Part shown: in pieces, positions 51,001-61,727 of the stretch
Layout: every line of letters begins with the position of its first letter
Position numbering within the stretch: position 1 is the first letter of the stretch
From: Ananas comosus
Taxonomy: Eukaryota > Streptophyta > Magnoliopsida > Poales > Bromeliaceae
Assembly (NCBI RefSeq): GCF_001540865.1
Contig: NC_033640.1
Coordinates: 1,413,866 to 1,477,865 of the forward strand
Direction: 5' to 3'
DNA length: 64,000 bases
Position numbers and translations under genes: made by a program
Notes under the pieces: model-generated
What the model saw: only the letters and a program-made list of their open reading frames with translations
Told to the model about the DNA's origin: nothing
The model's database searches: none

Positions 51001-54000
51001 ATAAATTATAAGAAATGGATGGAATAGTGATGAAACCCTGACAGAGGGGAGTTAAATGCAAAAACTTGAAATTTTCAGGGGGTAAAATATAGAATTTTAA
51101 AAGTCAGAAAGTGAAAGTAAAAAAGCTGGTATTTATAAGAGGGTTTTTTATAATTTAGCTTGCTAAAATTGCTTATGAATTATCTGTTCTTATTTGTTGT
51201 ATTCTTGTTAATTTGGTTCATGATGATTCTGCCATGCTGATCAGAAAAAAAAAAAAAATTTCTTTTTCATTCTATCACATAAAAATAAAAAAATAATAAA
51301 TATTGAAGCTAGATCACTCATTTTCCAACTTTGATGCCTAATAATTATTATTATAATTAGAGCACAAAAATAGGGTTTTTTTTTTGTCCTGAGATTTGAA
51401 TTTAACAAAATTTTGTGTAAAACATGCGAGCTAGACTGCTATACTATCGGTAGTATGGACGCCTCCGTGCTACTAAGTTGTTTCAATATATTTTGATCAA
51501 TTTTTAAAAAATTTGGTGCGAATCTGTAAAATCTAAAACGACAGCCTATATTTGCAAAAGCAAACTAATAAATTTTTTATGCAAATTGGCCTTTGAAAAT
51601 TGAGACGTCTCGAAAAAAAAAAGAAAAAAAAGATGGGGGACCTTGCTTAGAAGGGCCAACATGCATGTTTGCTTAAGTGGGCGCTTGGTTAGGCATAAAA
51701 CAAACCGAAAATTATTCGCAATATGAAATTTTTTTTTTTTGATTTGATGTAAAAATATTTTTTCATAAAAATATTTTTTTGGGTTTTTATTTATTATTTT
51801 TTATAGAAAAATAAAAATTTAAGTTGTGTAAAACTTATCTTATTCATTTTTTTTATTGAACTAAACAAATATTAATTTTTTTCTTCTAATCAAATAAATG
51901 TTGATGAAAATTTATGTTTTTACAAATCAAATGCTATAAATTTTTTTTTGGATCGAAAATATTTTTCACGAAATATTTTTTTTTATAATTTTAGTTAAAC
52001 GAAAGTACCCTAAATGAATTACAATGATTTCCTTCGACTTGGGTGGATTTCGATAAGGGTAAGCAAATCATACAATTTGAGATATGATTCTCCATGATTT
52101 ATGTTTTACAAATGTAGGAAAATACTTGTACGTCAAATTTTCTCTTTTTTTTTTTTTTTTCTAATTGCCATGTGCTGTAGAAAAAAAGATAGCTTCGTGT
52201 CCTTTTTGGCTACCTCAAATCCTAGAATTATAAAGGCCTGTTTGGAAACTCCTGAAATAATTACAGTGGTTTTTTTCTTTTTAATCTACAGTTGATGTGC
52301 GTGTCCCAATACAACATTACCCTATTTAAAAGTACTTTATTTCTATGTTGTTTCAACTTTCAAGAGCCCTCAACTTTTTGTTCTTTTCTCATTTTTTTCT
52401 CAACATAGCTAAGAGTGAATTTCTATGTTGCAAAGATACATATACTGGGATATGAATACGATCATACAACACAATACAGATACGATCCTACGACACGATA
52501 CGGATAAGATGATACAACAATTCTAAAAACTCTTGGATATGATATAGGGGGTATAGTTGAATAAAATATTAGTTTAAATATATTTTAATATATATTGATT
52601 GTATGTAATGATATATTAAGGATAATCAGGATATTTGTTATATGCTGATATATATTTGCTTGCATAATTGTTTTAGATTTGTTCATCAAAAAAGATAATC
52701 AATCGTATGAAATAATAAATTCAAAAAGTATTAATCAACTATCATCCAACTTGATCAAATAATAACAATAGATATTTAGTGGCACAGACTAGAAAATTAG
52801 ATGAATTCATCATATATATCTGTTTTATTATATTTTATTATATAAAATAGTAATAAAAAAAATGCTAACACTTTGATAGAAGAAGAAAAAAATCACTCTA
52901 CGGCCTTTGTTAATTAGTGCTAGGTTGATAAATTAGATAAGAGAAAGTAAAAGCTAAGTCATAAAGGATTTAACCATAGCTTAATCATGCATGGAGATAG
53001 AGCGAGAGAGAGCACCTTCAACCATCCACGAGCAAAGAGATCAAAGAAATGACGAATTGAAGAGAGAATGACATTTTTCTCACTCTTTCTTTATTTGCAA
53101 TGGTTCAGGATGTGGGCGATTTGAAAAGTTTTGAGTTCCGATCATTTTAGACCAAAAAAGAATCCGACCATATCCCCCATATCCTCCCGTATCCCTCCCG
53201 TATCTGAGTCATATCCAATATTTTTTCTTAGTTTTTAAAAATGCCGAGTACTTCATTCCCATATCGGATACATATCGGGCGCGTATCGGTATCCAATATA
53301 GGAACGGCATGAAATTTGAAGTATCCGTGCTTTAGAGGTGAATTTTTATTTTACCCAAAGATAGAAAGTTTTAGAGAAAACATAATGTATCTCAACGCTT
53401 TATTTTAGATATCCATACAGTTCTTTGTAAAAACAATTGTTCATTGTGTTGAAAAACCCTCTTTTTTTTTCCATTACAATGTTTTTATATGGTTCCCAAA
53501 CAGCATAAATTATGCAGATCAGGTTGGGATTGGGAGCAAAAAATAGCAGCACAAAAATACCGAATGGGGTTGGAGCTCTCGCCTTTTTTGATGTTAGTTT
53601 TTTGCTCTCGATTCCGCCCCAATGTATCGCTGCATAATTTGGAAGAAAAGGATTTCAATTCATGTTGTTTTTACATGCTCTAGTTAATACTATTTCAAAT
53701 GATTCAAAAGCATTTGGTGGGTTTGTTTGAGGCCGAATTTGGTGTTAGTTACAACATATGCATAGCCTTTTTTTTTTTTTTAAAAAAAACACTTCTTAAA
53801 ATGAACATACTAGTTTTCTCACATTCCATGCAACACCAAATTAATTTAAACGCAAAAATTCATATCTAATTTAATTAAATTGAATACCAATAAAATTCAA
53901 AATCAGTTGGATTATGTTCATATTAGATTCAATCACATATCATTCCAATTCCCGACCAACGATTTCAACCCCAAATCGAACTCACTCAAATTCATTCAAA

Positions 54001-54542
54001 TTGCGAATCAAATCCAAATTAAAATTTTGATTCTAAGCCAAGTAACTAAAGTTCCAACACGACATTCAAATCGGAGGCTACTTACGAACCCTAATTGTTG
54101 GAATTTGGGCGAAATTGAGAGCAAAAGGTAGGTAAATTGGAATGATTTCGCAATGGAATTCAATTCAACTCCAAATTAGTTCAAACGCAACAATCCATAA
54201 CTAATTATTAAATTAAAATGAATACTTCTGAATTCAAAACCAATTTGAATTCCATTCGTATTTGATTCAACCACACATCATTCCAAGTTCCAACTAACAC
54301 ATTTTTCAGTCAAATTCATTCGAATTGCGAAGCAAATCCAAATTAAATTTCGATTCCAAACCAAGTCGCTAAAGTTCCAACACGAAATTGAAGCGGAGGC
54401 TAGTTACAAACCCTAATTGTTGGAATTTGATCCGAAATAAAAAAAAACGCCATAGGAAAGAGGATCGAGCGAAAACCCTAGATTTGGGTAGGTGGGGTTA
54501 GGGAGGGGGAATGATCGAACCTTTGGGTTGCTCCGTCGCCAT
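43028..54542 (-). CDS. MOCS2A: Molybdopterin synthase small subunit (MoaD-like), two exons, very long intron
   Basis: Sulfur carrier of molybdopterin synthase: its C-terminal Gly-Gly is thiocarboxylated and delivers sulfur to cyclic pyranopterin monophosphate in molybdenum cofactor synthesis (cytosol). Exon 2 (43028-43356) encodes the ubiquitin-like fold ([52 protein letters not shown]). Exon 1 is inferred at 54521-54542: ATGGCGACGGAGCAACCCAAAG followed by GTTCG, eight codons in phase with exon 2, total 116 aa. The join is supported because intron-side sequence next to exon 2 is repeated contiguously up to exon 1. The implied intron is 11,164 bp and holds several insertions, including an inverted exon-2 copy. 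Exon 2 here departs from family consensus at several sites (Ala, Lys, Met, Ser for Val, Glu, Leu, Asn), so function may be reduced. Confidence 0.6.
43762..44550. repeat. 0.8-kb direct repeat, copy 1 (partner 46275-47052)
   Basis: MOCS2A intron sequence beginning attgccagttga and ending gatatattgaggataatcag. The second copy lies 2.5 kb to the right. The 1.7 kb between copies (44551-46274) is foreign and includes the calmodulin exon. Confidence 0.88.
44551..44900. mobile_element. GC-rich transposon fragment
   Basis: Blocks gcagcatggccggcggg with gaggcgaggaag, repeated ctccgcctccgcctccgcc, and then 'gaattttttatgcaaattga'. The same blocks occur dispersed at 38250-38460 and 39650-39720. Family unknown. 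Confidence 0.5.
45003..45122 (+). promoter_or_regulatory. CT-rich 5' leader of the calmodulin exon
   Basis: Three (CT)n runs precede cgatctccgaggatcc and the ATG at 45123, as in ordinary plant calmodulin leaders. This suggests that a genuine 5' gene end was moved here. Confidence 0.55.
45123..45198 (+). pseudogene. CAM: Orphan first exon of calmodulin
   Basis: Encodes [16 protein letters not shown], then [10 protein letters not shown], and stops at donor G|GTCAGA, exactly where plant calmodulin genes have their intron, inside the first EF-hand loop. The usual Phe after KEA (Phe16 of the mature protein) is Ser here (TCC for TTC). The following exon, expected to encode the rest of EF-hand 1 to EF-hand 4 in ~370 nt, is not found anywhere to the right in this window. 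It lies antisense inside the MOCS2A intron and inside a segment bracketed by a 0.8-kb direct repeat, so it is almost certainly a broken-off 5' fragment. Confidence 0.85.
45199..46274. other. Remnant of calmodulin intron 1 and unknown DNA
   Basis: Follows the orphan exon's donor; T-rich on the plus strand like a plant intron. No exon-like block. Ends where MOCS2A intron similarity begins at 46275. Confidence 0.45.
46275..47052. repeat. 0.8-kb direct repeat, copy 2
   Basis: Partner of 43762-44550. Its first part is also found reverse-complemented at 48641-48980 and directly at 52013-52230. Confidence 0.88.
46438..48630. repeat. 2.2-kb direct repeat A1 (partner 52013-54201)
   Basis: MOCS2A intron sequence. 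Matches A2 almost base for base; the offset shifts only between 5571 and 5577. A 64-codon open frame (47912-48106) recurs at 53489-53683 with one residue changed, but it is just repeated intron. Confidence 0.93.
48641..50249. repeat. Right arm of the MOCS2A inverted repeat (1.6 kb)
   Basis: Reverse complement of 42504-44118. It also starts head-to-head with A1, forming a second, smaller inverted pair with 46275-46630. Ends exactly where a Mutator-like element begins at 50250. Confidence 0.9.
49384..49712 (+). pseudogene. MOCS2A: Inverted copy of MOCS2A exon 2, consensus-like but without exon 1
   Basis: 329 nt from the acceptor CAG to TAA, no indels relative to the minus-strand exon, 22 substitutions (12 amino-acid changes, 9 silent codons). 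Its residues agree better with the family ([44 protein letters not shown]), so it looks more constrained than the linked copy. No first exon lies upstream on this strand. An in-frame ATG at 49404 (MTELIEIL) could start a 102-aa protein if transcribed; the other copy has ACG there. It may be an inverted functional exon, a relic, or misoriented in assembly. Confidence 0.6.
50250..51160. mobile_element. Mutator-like non-autonomous element with internal palindromes
   Basis: Ends GGCGAAACTACAGAAAATCC and ...TAATTTAGCT belong to the same terminal-repeat family as 40556-41204. The 9-bp flanks tcttgaaat/tgctaaaat match at 6 of 9. The centre (50490-50800) has several copies of aaggcggtgaatgattcacc in both orientations, able to form cruciforms. 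No coding capacity. Confidence 0.65.
51505..52012. mobile_element. Inverted copy of the 37806-38345 repeat
   Basis: Same blocks in reverse complement (gcaaattggcctttgaaaat, cgagacg inverse, ccttgcttagaagggcc, gcttggttaggcataaaac). Ends gaaagtaccct exactly at the left breakpoint of repeat A2. Confidence 0.75.
52013..54201. repeat. 2.2-kb direct repeat A2
   Basis: Partner of A1. On its right it continues without a break into the MOCS2A exon-1 region, so this is probably the original location. Confidence 0.93.
54190..54425. repeat. Diverged tandem relative of 53830-54135
   Basis: Both contain gttccaacacga, aaccctaattgttggaattt and aattcaattc-like blocks in the same order, about 300 bp apart. 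An older local duplication. Confidence 0.65.
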
Positions 54543-55010
54543 GGACACGACCTTCGCCGTGGCCCTCGACACGCCCCAAAAAGCCCTAAAAATAGGTTAT
54601 GAGAAGGAGGAAGAAACAATATTCAACGGTCAACACAAAGGGCGATACACACAACTCCAACTTAGAGTGCTATATAGGGATATGTAATATCTGTCTTTGT
54701 TAGGGAGAAAATTGCAAATATGCCAGATTTATGTGGTAAATTTACGGATAACCCCTAAATTATATGACATTTGGAAAAGAATCCTTACCTCTTTTATTTC
54801 GGCACGAACTTCTTAGGTAAAATTTATGGATAAACCCCCTTAATTAATGCTCCGTTCTGAAAAGATTCCTCAACTTAAAAAGTAGTGTCATTTCATGCAA
54901 TGCGTATAGTTGAGGGGCTTTCCATACAATTTTTCTCCAAATTAAAATTCTATAAATATCAAATAAGAATTTGTATATGCGCTTATGAAAACAAAAAAAA
55001 AAGAGAAAAT
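54543..55010. promoter_or_regulatory. Putative divergent promoter, MOCS2A (-) / CRM gene (+)
   Basis: About 470 bp separates the inferred MOCS2A ATG (54542) from the likely CRM-gene leader (about 55010). It contains tgctatatagggata near 54670 on the plus strand. No certain TATA assignment. Confidence 0.4.
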
Positions 55011-56328
55011 TTTAGCCCTTCGTTCCTCTCGGCGCCGCTCTCCCCAAACCCTCGTCCCGAGTGTAACTTTAATGTCTCCATTCCTTCCCCCTTCATCTCC
55101 GACGATCTCTCCTTTGGGTTAGGGTTCGGATTCAACGCTTATATTTTAATTTTTTTGGGAATTTTTTCACGATTTAGTTGTATAAGGAAGTGCTTCATTT
55201 GGGTGGTTTTCGAAATGGGTTCTGCTTTTGCTGTTGATTTTTGCTGCATCAGGAAGCGGAAATTAGCTTCGGAGCCGTAAAAGAAGCAGCTTTGGTGAAA
55301 AGCTTCTGCTTTTGCTTCAGAAGGAAACTGTTTAGCAAACCGAAATTCTGTTCGGGAAGAAGCTTAGGGTTAGGGATTATTGCGTTTTACTTGTGACGTG
55401 AAATGGATGTTGTTTGCTGTAATATAGGGTAGTGCGCAGGAAAGGTGTTTGTTGAAATGCCGAAGAGAAAAAAGTGCTTCTTTTTTTTGGGTTTAAAATT
55501 TTGACTATCTGAATCGTTTTGTTAGTGTAGCTTGTGGAAAGTAGGATTTATTTTTCCGTTTACAATAACTCAACGAAAAACTTTTACACTATTAAATCGG
55601 ACCATCTAAATGCATTTGCGGCTTTTGGATTAATAAACTGTCCCTCTCATCATAATAAGGGGAAAAAAAGCAAAAAAAAAAGGGACAACAGTCTCTTGCG
55701 GAATTTAGAAGTAGAAGTTTAAATTAAAGCTTCTGCTTTTGATGTTCAAAAATTCATTTTAGCTTCTTATTGCAGCCAGAGGCATGTTTTTGCTTTTGGT
55801 TCGCAAAGCCATTCTTCTCCTATACTCGAAGCTTGGACAAACAAGCACCCAGGGCTTGTTTGGCTCTACTGTAGGGTGTATTGCTGTCCGATGAAGTGTT
55901 GTTTGGATAGTGCTTTTAGAAGAAGCATTGTACTAAAAATTCCTTCAATAGATTGTCTCTGCAGTAGAAGTAGGAGCACCAAATTCGAGCTTCTAGCTTT
56001 GGGCTTCAGAATCTCATTTATCATTCCCGCTGCAGTATAAGCACCAGATTTTTCCTGTTTGCCAAATGCTCTATTAAAAGTGACTATTGTTGAGAGTAGA
56101 AGTAGAAGCGGGACCAAATAATCACTTAGTACCCAAGTTCGATTATTGTTGCTTTTCCTTTTCAAAATCTATGCATTTTTTTATCAATCTTCTTCTTGGA
56201 TTTCATCGCTATCTTTTGTAACACGTGTGTTAAACTAATTTGTATTCAAATGATTTTTCAGGAAAAATGGTGAACAACTGAACTAGATGTTGATTGACTC
56301 CACCTCCTCATGCATTTAGTAATAAGCA
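55010..56328 (+). promoter_or_regulatory. 5' leader and probable leader intron of the CRM gene
   Basis: C-rich leader-like DNA (55020-55120: ctctcggcgccgctctcc, ccttcatctccgacgatc) is followed by ~1.1 kb of T-rich DNA and a good acceptor (tgatttttcag, about 56262). The segment before the ATG has two short upstream frames (M-V-N-N-stop; and a 10-codon one). Part of the intron (55850-56130) resembles a MITE. Inferred from composition only. Confidence 0.4.
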
Positions 56329-58954
56329 ATGGCACGCTGTTTCCTCTTTCTTCGAAGGCTGCAAAGGCCGCCTTCTTTATCTCTTCATAATTTGCTTTTT
56401 TCTAGAGCATTTGCTGCCCCTCTCCCTCCATCGTTATGGTCATCACTTTTTCTTTTTGATTCTCGTAACTTCCCTAATTTGTTCGGTGGAGGTTGTCCTC
56501 AATCTTTTCTCCTAGTTTCGATTAGATTCCTTTACCAAATTATACAGAACTAACTATGTAATCGTCATATACCTACCATGTAACTTTTTGATTTGTGTGG
56601 ATACTTCGATCCTATTTAACCCATAAATTTAATGGAAATGTTATGATTGTAAACATTAGACATTTTCTTGTGACAATGAAAAGGTTGGGGACCAAACTGA
56701 AACCTTCTAAAGAGTTTGGGGAACTCTAATGCAATTCACCCTCAGTTCGTTCCTCATCATCTCTCGTCGCGTTTTAAAGCAGGTATTCTCTTAACAAAAG
56801 TTCACACTCATTTCACCCATTTGGAAATTTATGGAATATAAGGAATGTTAGCTATGGATCAGTGAATCTCGTCCTTAATGACGGGATGCCAAAATTCGAG
56901 ACCCATGAGATAGAGCCTTTGAAAAAGAGGAAATGGCTCACGAAGAAGCGACTTAAGCTCAAAAGGAAACGGGAGAAGAGTAAAAGGAAGGACGCAAACA
57001 AAAAGGATCCACGACGAATACGGCCGAAAGGGTTGAAGAAAAAGCAAAAATTTCCCACTGCCGAGGCTCGGATCAAGTATAAGATTGAGAAGGTATCTAA
57101 TTTACCCTTTTGTGTTGCTACTCTCTTTGGTTTTAGATTTTATTTATTAATTTATTTTGTAAGTTGTTAAGTGTTAACTTATACATTCATTTGAAATAAC
57201 CATCCATTTATTTGAAGAAACCATCCCAGTAGGATGCTTGGTTTGGCAGACCCTATGTGATCGTTCATTCAAAAAGAGTAGGAATGGATTTTCCATTTGC
57301 TTATCCAGTCTAATCTCAGACAAAGTCAGTTAGTGTAGGACTGTAGGCGGTGTAAGATAGTTAGGAAGTCTTTCTATTTTACTGTGATATATGAATGATA
57401 TTAGTTATAAATATATATGTTTAGCTATTGACAAGCCCCTTTTTTTTTTTTTTTCAGTTTACACTAGGGAAATTTTGTGTCATCATGTCCTGTAACTTAT
57501 TATAGATACTAGGAAAATTTTGTATCATCATGTCCTGTAACTTATTATAGATAGGAATTTTAATTTAGTCGATCATTTTCAATGCAGGCCAAACTAAAGG
57601 AAGCTATGCTTGTCGAAAAGCTAAAGAAATATGAAGTCCCGGAAGTTCAAGGCCCGATGGTTAAACCTGAAGAACTGACGGGTGAGGAACGATTTTACGT
57701 AAAGAAGATGGCTCAGAGAAAATCTAACTATGTTCCCATTGGACGGCGAGGCATATTTGGAGGAGTAATACTCAACATGCACTTGCATTGGAAAAAGCAT
57801 GAAACTGTTAAGGTTATCTGCAAGCCTTGTAAACCAGGCCAAGTTCATGAATATGCTAGAGAATTAGAAAGGCTTAGTGGTGGGGTAGCTATTCAGGTTA
57901 TTGGGAATGACACGATTGTTTTCTATCGTGGAAAGAACTATGTTCAGCCTGAGGTTATGTCACCGATTGATACACTATCGAAGAAAAAGGTACTTGCAAT
58001 TTGAGTTTTTTTTTTTTTAGTTTTTTTCTTTTAGTTTTTTAGTTTTTTTTTTAATAATTTGCTTCTTTGATTGCACAACTTTTCAACTACACAATTTAAC
58101 TACTTGGGAAGCAGAAGCCAAGCATTTGAAAAACAAGGAATTTAGAGATTTTGGCTTGAGTTATATATTGAAATGAGCTTCTAGGATGCAAAAGGAAAAG
58201 CTCCACTTGAAGCTTGTGCTGCAGCATTCTGCTGTTAGGAGTGCTTGTTTGGCTTGGTTTCTTGAGCACCTCATCTGCTCGAGAAGCATATGCCGAGTGT
58301 TTCAGAAACACAAATATTTAGGCTTGTGAGTTGGCACAAAAGCAAAATGAGCTCTGTGCACCAAAAATGGAAGCTCTAGTTTGGGGCCTCTTTTTCTATT
58401 TTCATACTGGAGCTGTTGGGAGCCAAACAAGTCTGCTTACACAGCACTTCTGCATAAGCAGAACAAGTTCTTAAGAAGAAAGCTGCTAGGGCTCCAAGCA
58501 GCTCTACTGAAACATCTTTCAAGCAGCTAAATTTTAACAATTTTGTTCTTAGGCACTTGAGAAATCAAAATATGAGCAGTCGCTTGAGACAGTTAGGCGG
58601 TTCATCGCGATATCTGAGAAGGAGCTCGAGCTTTACTACCGACATGTGGCACTTTACGGCGACCCACAGACAAGGAATGCTGATTTAGTTTATGGTGATG
58701 ATCAGAAAACCCCTTTTAGCATGGGAACAGAGGAATTGAATTTTTCCAAGGAAGAAAGAGTTTGTTCTTCTGATCATTGTGATATATCAGAAGATTTTTC
58801 TGGCATGGAAGTTGACTCAGATTATGAATTTGATTCCAACGAAGGGGAATTCACTGAAGATGAAACTGATTCTGATGTGGAAGAAGAATCTAATTGTCAG
58901 GTGGATTTAGAGGATGGAGAAGAGGAATTTGAAGTGCCAAAATATCCAGCTTGA
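56329..58954 (+). CDS. CRM-domain RNA-binding protein (At3g25440-like), organelle-targeted
   Basis: CRM (YhbY-like) domains bind RNA and serve in group II intron splicing or ribosome maturation in plastids and mitochondria. Exon 1 starts MARCFLFLRRLQRPPSLSLH, a basic, Ser/Arg-rich targeting peptide; its 3' border is uncertain (56432-56516). Exon 2 (about 56783-57092) has VNLVLNDGMPKFE and a very basic stretch (KKRKWLTKKRLKLKRKR). Exon 3 (57588-57989) holds the CRM core: TGEERFYVKKM, VPIGRRGIFGGVILNMHLHW with the GxxG-type loop, KHETVKVICK and DTIVFYRGKNY. Exon 4 (58553-58954) has KYEQSLETVRRFIAISEKEL, then a long acidic tail ending VPKYPA. All internal phases agree. Which organelle cannot be told. 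Confidence 0.88.
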
Positions 58955-59979
58955 TGATATTCTGATTCATCAAGTCAAAAGAGTGGACTTCCAAGCTATA
59001 TTTTCTTCATGCAAAGGTGCGCCTAGTTTTGATTTATTTGGTAATACAATAGCAAAATTCTGCTTTATGTGAATACCTGTAAACTGATTGTTTAATTGTT
59101 CCTTCGATGATTTTGTTTCTTTTCTAATGTTTTACTTAGAATTATTCCTGTGTAAGTTAGAAAGAATTATTTTCTGTGTAGATGGGCCTAACATAACAAT
59201 ATAGGCTACAAAGTTCAAGTTCACTAATATGTAGATGTTATCAGGGGAAAAAAAAGGTTGTTAATACGTACTAGATCATTCCTTTTAAATCTGCTTTTGA
59301 TTCCCTGTTTGATACAGTTGCTGCCTGTTTGGTAATCCTCATAAGTATAGGTTAGCTGTATATAACATGGGGCTATAAATGAACTCTGGTTTTCGATAAA
59401 CAAACATCTAAGCACACTTGTTCTTAGATGAAACTCATTGTTGTTGGCAAACATCCATTACTGGGTATGGCTTGATTCTTAGGTATTCTCTTCTACTATA
59501 TTTTGGGGAACGACCTTGTTTTTATTATGAGGTCCTCTTCACTAGCATGCTGCTTGAAGTAACCTAACATAAAAAGGCTAGTAAACTCTTTTGTTACTGG
59601 CAAACTGCCCACTACTGTTTATAAGCTTAAATCTTAAATATTATCTTCTTTTAACATGCTAGGTGTGCCCTGGTTTTGGAACCTCACAAAACCGATAATC
59701 TTTTGTTTTTTTTTGGCTCTGTCCGAGATCAACCCCATACGAATTAAACGCATGCTAGATTTTGTTTCGGATAATCTTTTTGAACAAGAGAAGTTGCACT
59801 TCTATAAGGTTCCAACCATGCTTCTGCAAAGTCTACTGCACTTACATATGTAGAGGACACTCAGATATTGTTACCTGAAAAAGAGGGTAAAAAAGGGAGA
59901 AAGAGATAACATGCAGATGTTGATTGATCCATCATCATATTTGTGGGATTGATGTACTCTTGTACAAGTTGCTTGTAAT
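58955..59979. other. Intergenic: CRM-gene 3' UTR and DNA before the GDSL pseudogene
   Basis: T-rich plus-strand sequence consistent with a 3' UTR up to about 59150. No further gene seen. Confidence 0.45.
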
Positions 59980-61646
59980 CTATAGTTGAGCCAGTTGCTG
60001 CACATTGATGGGGTAGACATCATTTTGAGGCCCAGTATATGCCCTTTGTGCGAGGATCAGGTTCACGGCCTGTGTTGGGTGGAACGCGTCCCAAAATACA
60101 TGCTGATTCCGATTAGTACAAGCCACGGCAAAGGGAAGGCATGTTACCTGTCCTTGGTTCCTTCCTAGTCCACAACAACCGCGATCAACAACTGTGAAAC
60201 CTAGAAAAAGAAAAAGAGAAAAAACAAAATTAAAAAAGAAAACATGAAACAAAGCTTGATATAATATCATTGAATTTGAATACTTTCTTAGAAAAGGAGG
60301 GTTAATAGTTTTCCTATCTGAAGTGAATAATCAAGAAACGAATCAGAATCAAATGGATTAAAGCATCTGGAAACTAAAAATCCCACTATTTTAGAGAAAT
60401 AATGCAGTTCTTTTATAGGTTTTCGGATAATATACTTCCCATCTGTTGTGACATGGTACTGGTTGCTTTTATTTTTCTTCCCTTTTGGTATTTTTAAATA
60501 AAAATGGGAGTGAATTCAATGTTATAATTTTATGAATTTAATTGATTGATTTGATGAGAATAAAAGTTATGCTAATTAGATCGATATGTTAGAAGAATGA
60601 ATAAAATAAGTTAATTTTGATGAGAATAAAAACTTATGCGTAGATCAATATGTTAAGAATAAGTGAGAAATTGCAGTATTGTAAAAGTCGATTAATTGGC
60701 TGCTCTTTGTACTGCTGTTAAACTTAAATTTTGGGTGTGTGGGCAAACCGTAATTGGCGGATTGTTGAGAATGTCTCCCACGCATATGTGTTGCCTTAAA
60801 CAAAGATTGCTCCTGGATGGTTGGTGTTCAACTGCTGGACCAGTGATCTCAAGCCCTATTGAAGAAACGACCATCTGATTCACCTGATCGACGCACCGAT
60901 CGCGCTGGGGCTATACGACGCCCTCTGGCTTGGGATGCACCCTAGCGGCCCCCCTCTGCGGCAGGAATTTTTGCAGCCCATGCTGTATAACCCTGTGGAG
61001 AATGAACAATGAGAGCTTATCTCAATTGAAAAAAAAAAAAAATTTTAGCTGCAGCGGACCTGATGAAATAAGTAAATATAAGGAAGCTTATCTCAAATTG
61101 AAAAAAAAAAAGAAGAAATTGAGGAGCATAAAAGTCTCGATTACAAAGAGAGCATGAAGGAGACCACATGAAGTGAACGAGCCAATAAAAGTGTTATAGA
61201 AAAACAGATACTGATACGAAACAGTTTATCCTAGGAAGTTAAACTGATCATAAGCACAGCTATAAAGAGATGATACTGAAAGACATGTCCGCAGAAAAGT
61301 AAGCCCAATGAGAAATTTCTGTGTATAAATAATTGATTATATGAACGCTCGTCTATCAAGCATTTAATCATAATTTGCTAGGGTTGACGTTTGACAACAA
61401 TTACTTGCCTTGAAGCACCACATATTGTCTTGAATTCATTCTAGAATGTATAAAGAAGCTTACCTACTCTACTGGCAAGTAAAAGAAATTATTAAAAAAT
61501 TCTGCACGATGAACTGATTAGTACCTTTTACAGAAAGAAAAAAAAAACATCTGGCTATTTGCATAATATTCATTTCTTTTTTTTTCCTTTTTTCGGAGAA
61601 AAAGGAGATAATACGTACTATCATCACTATCTTAAGTGGAAATCAA

Positions 61647-61723
61647 AGAAAAGAAATCGCAAAAGTAAAATCACAAGATTTAAGTAACATCCGACGATTT
61701 TGTAGTAATTATTTTCGCTTACA
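61647..61723. repeat. 75-bp direct repeat, left copy, with duplicated splice donor
   Basis: Contains atcgcaaaagtaaaatcaca and ends attttcgcttac, the reverse complement of GTAAGCGAAAAT. Partner at 62415-62489, whose end is the true exon-3 donor. Confidence 0.88.
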
Positions 61724-61727
61724 TAGA

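Noticed and set aside
54413..54619. 68-codon minus-strand frame as a gene
   Set aside because: Different frame from the phase-compatible MOCS2A exon 1; Pro/Arg-rich leader-like sequence without family features.
54885..55280. 131-codon plus-strand frame upstream of the CRM gene
   Set aside because: Spans leader-like and intron-like DNA with no recognisable domain; more likely 5' UTR and leader intron.
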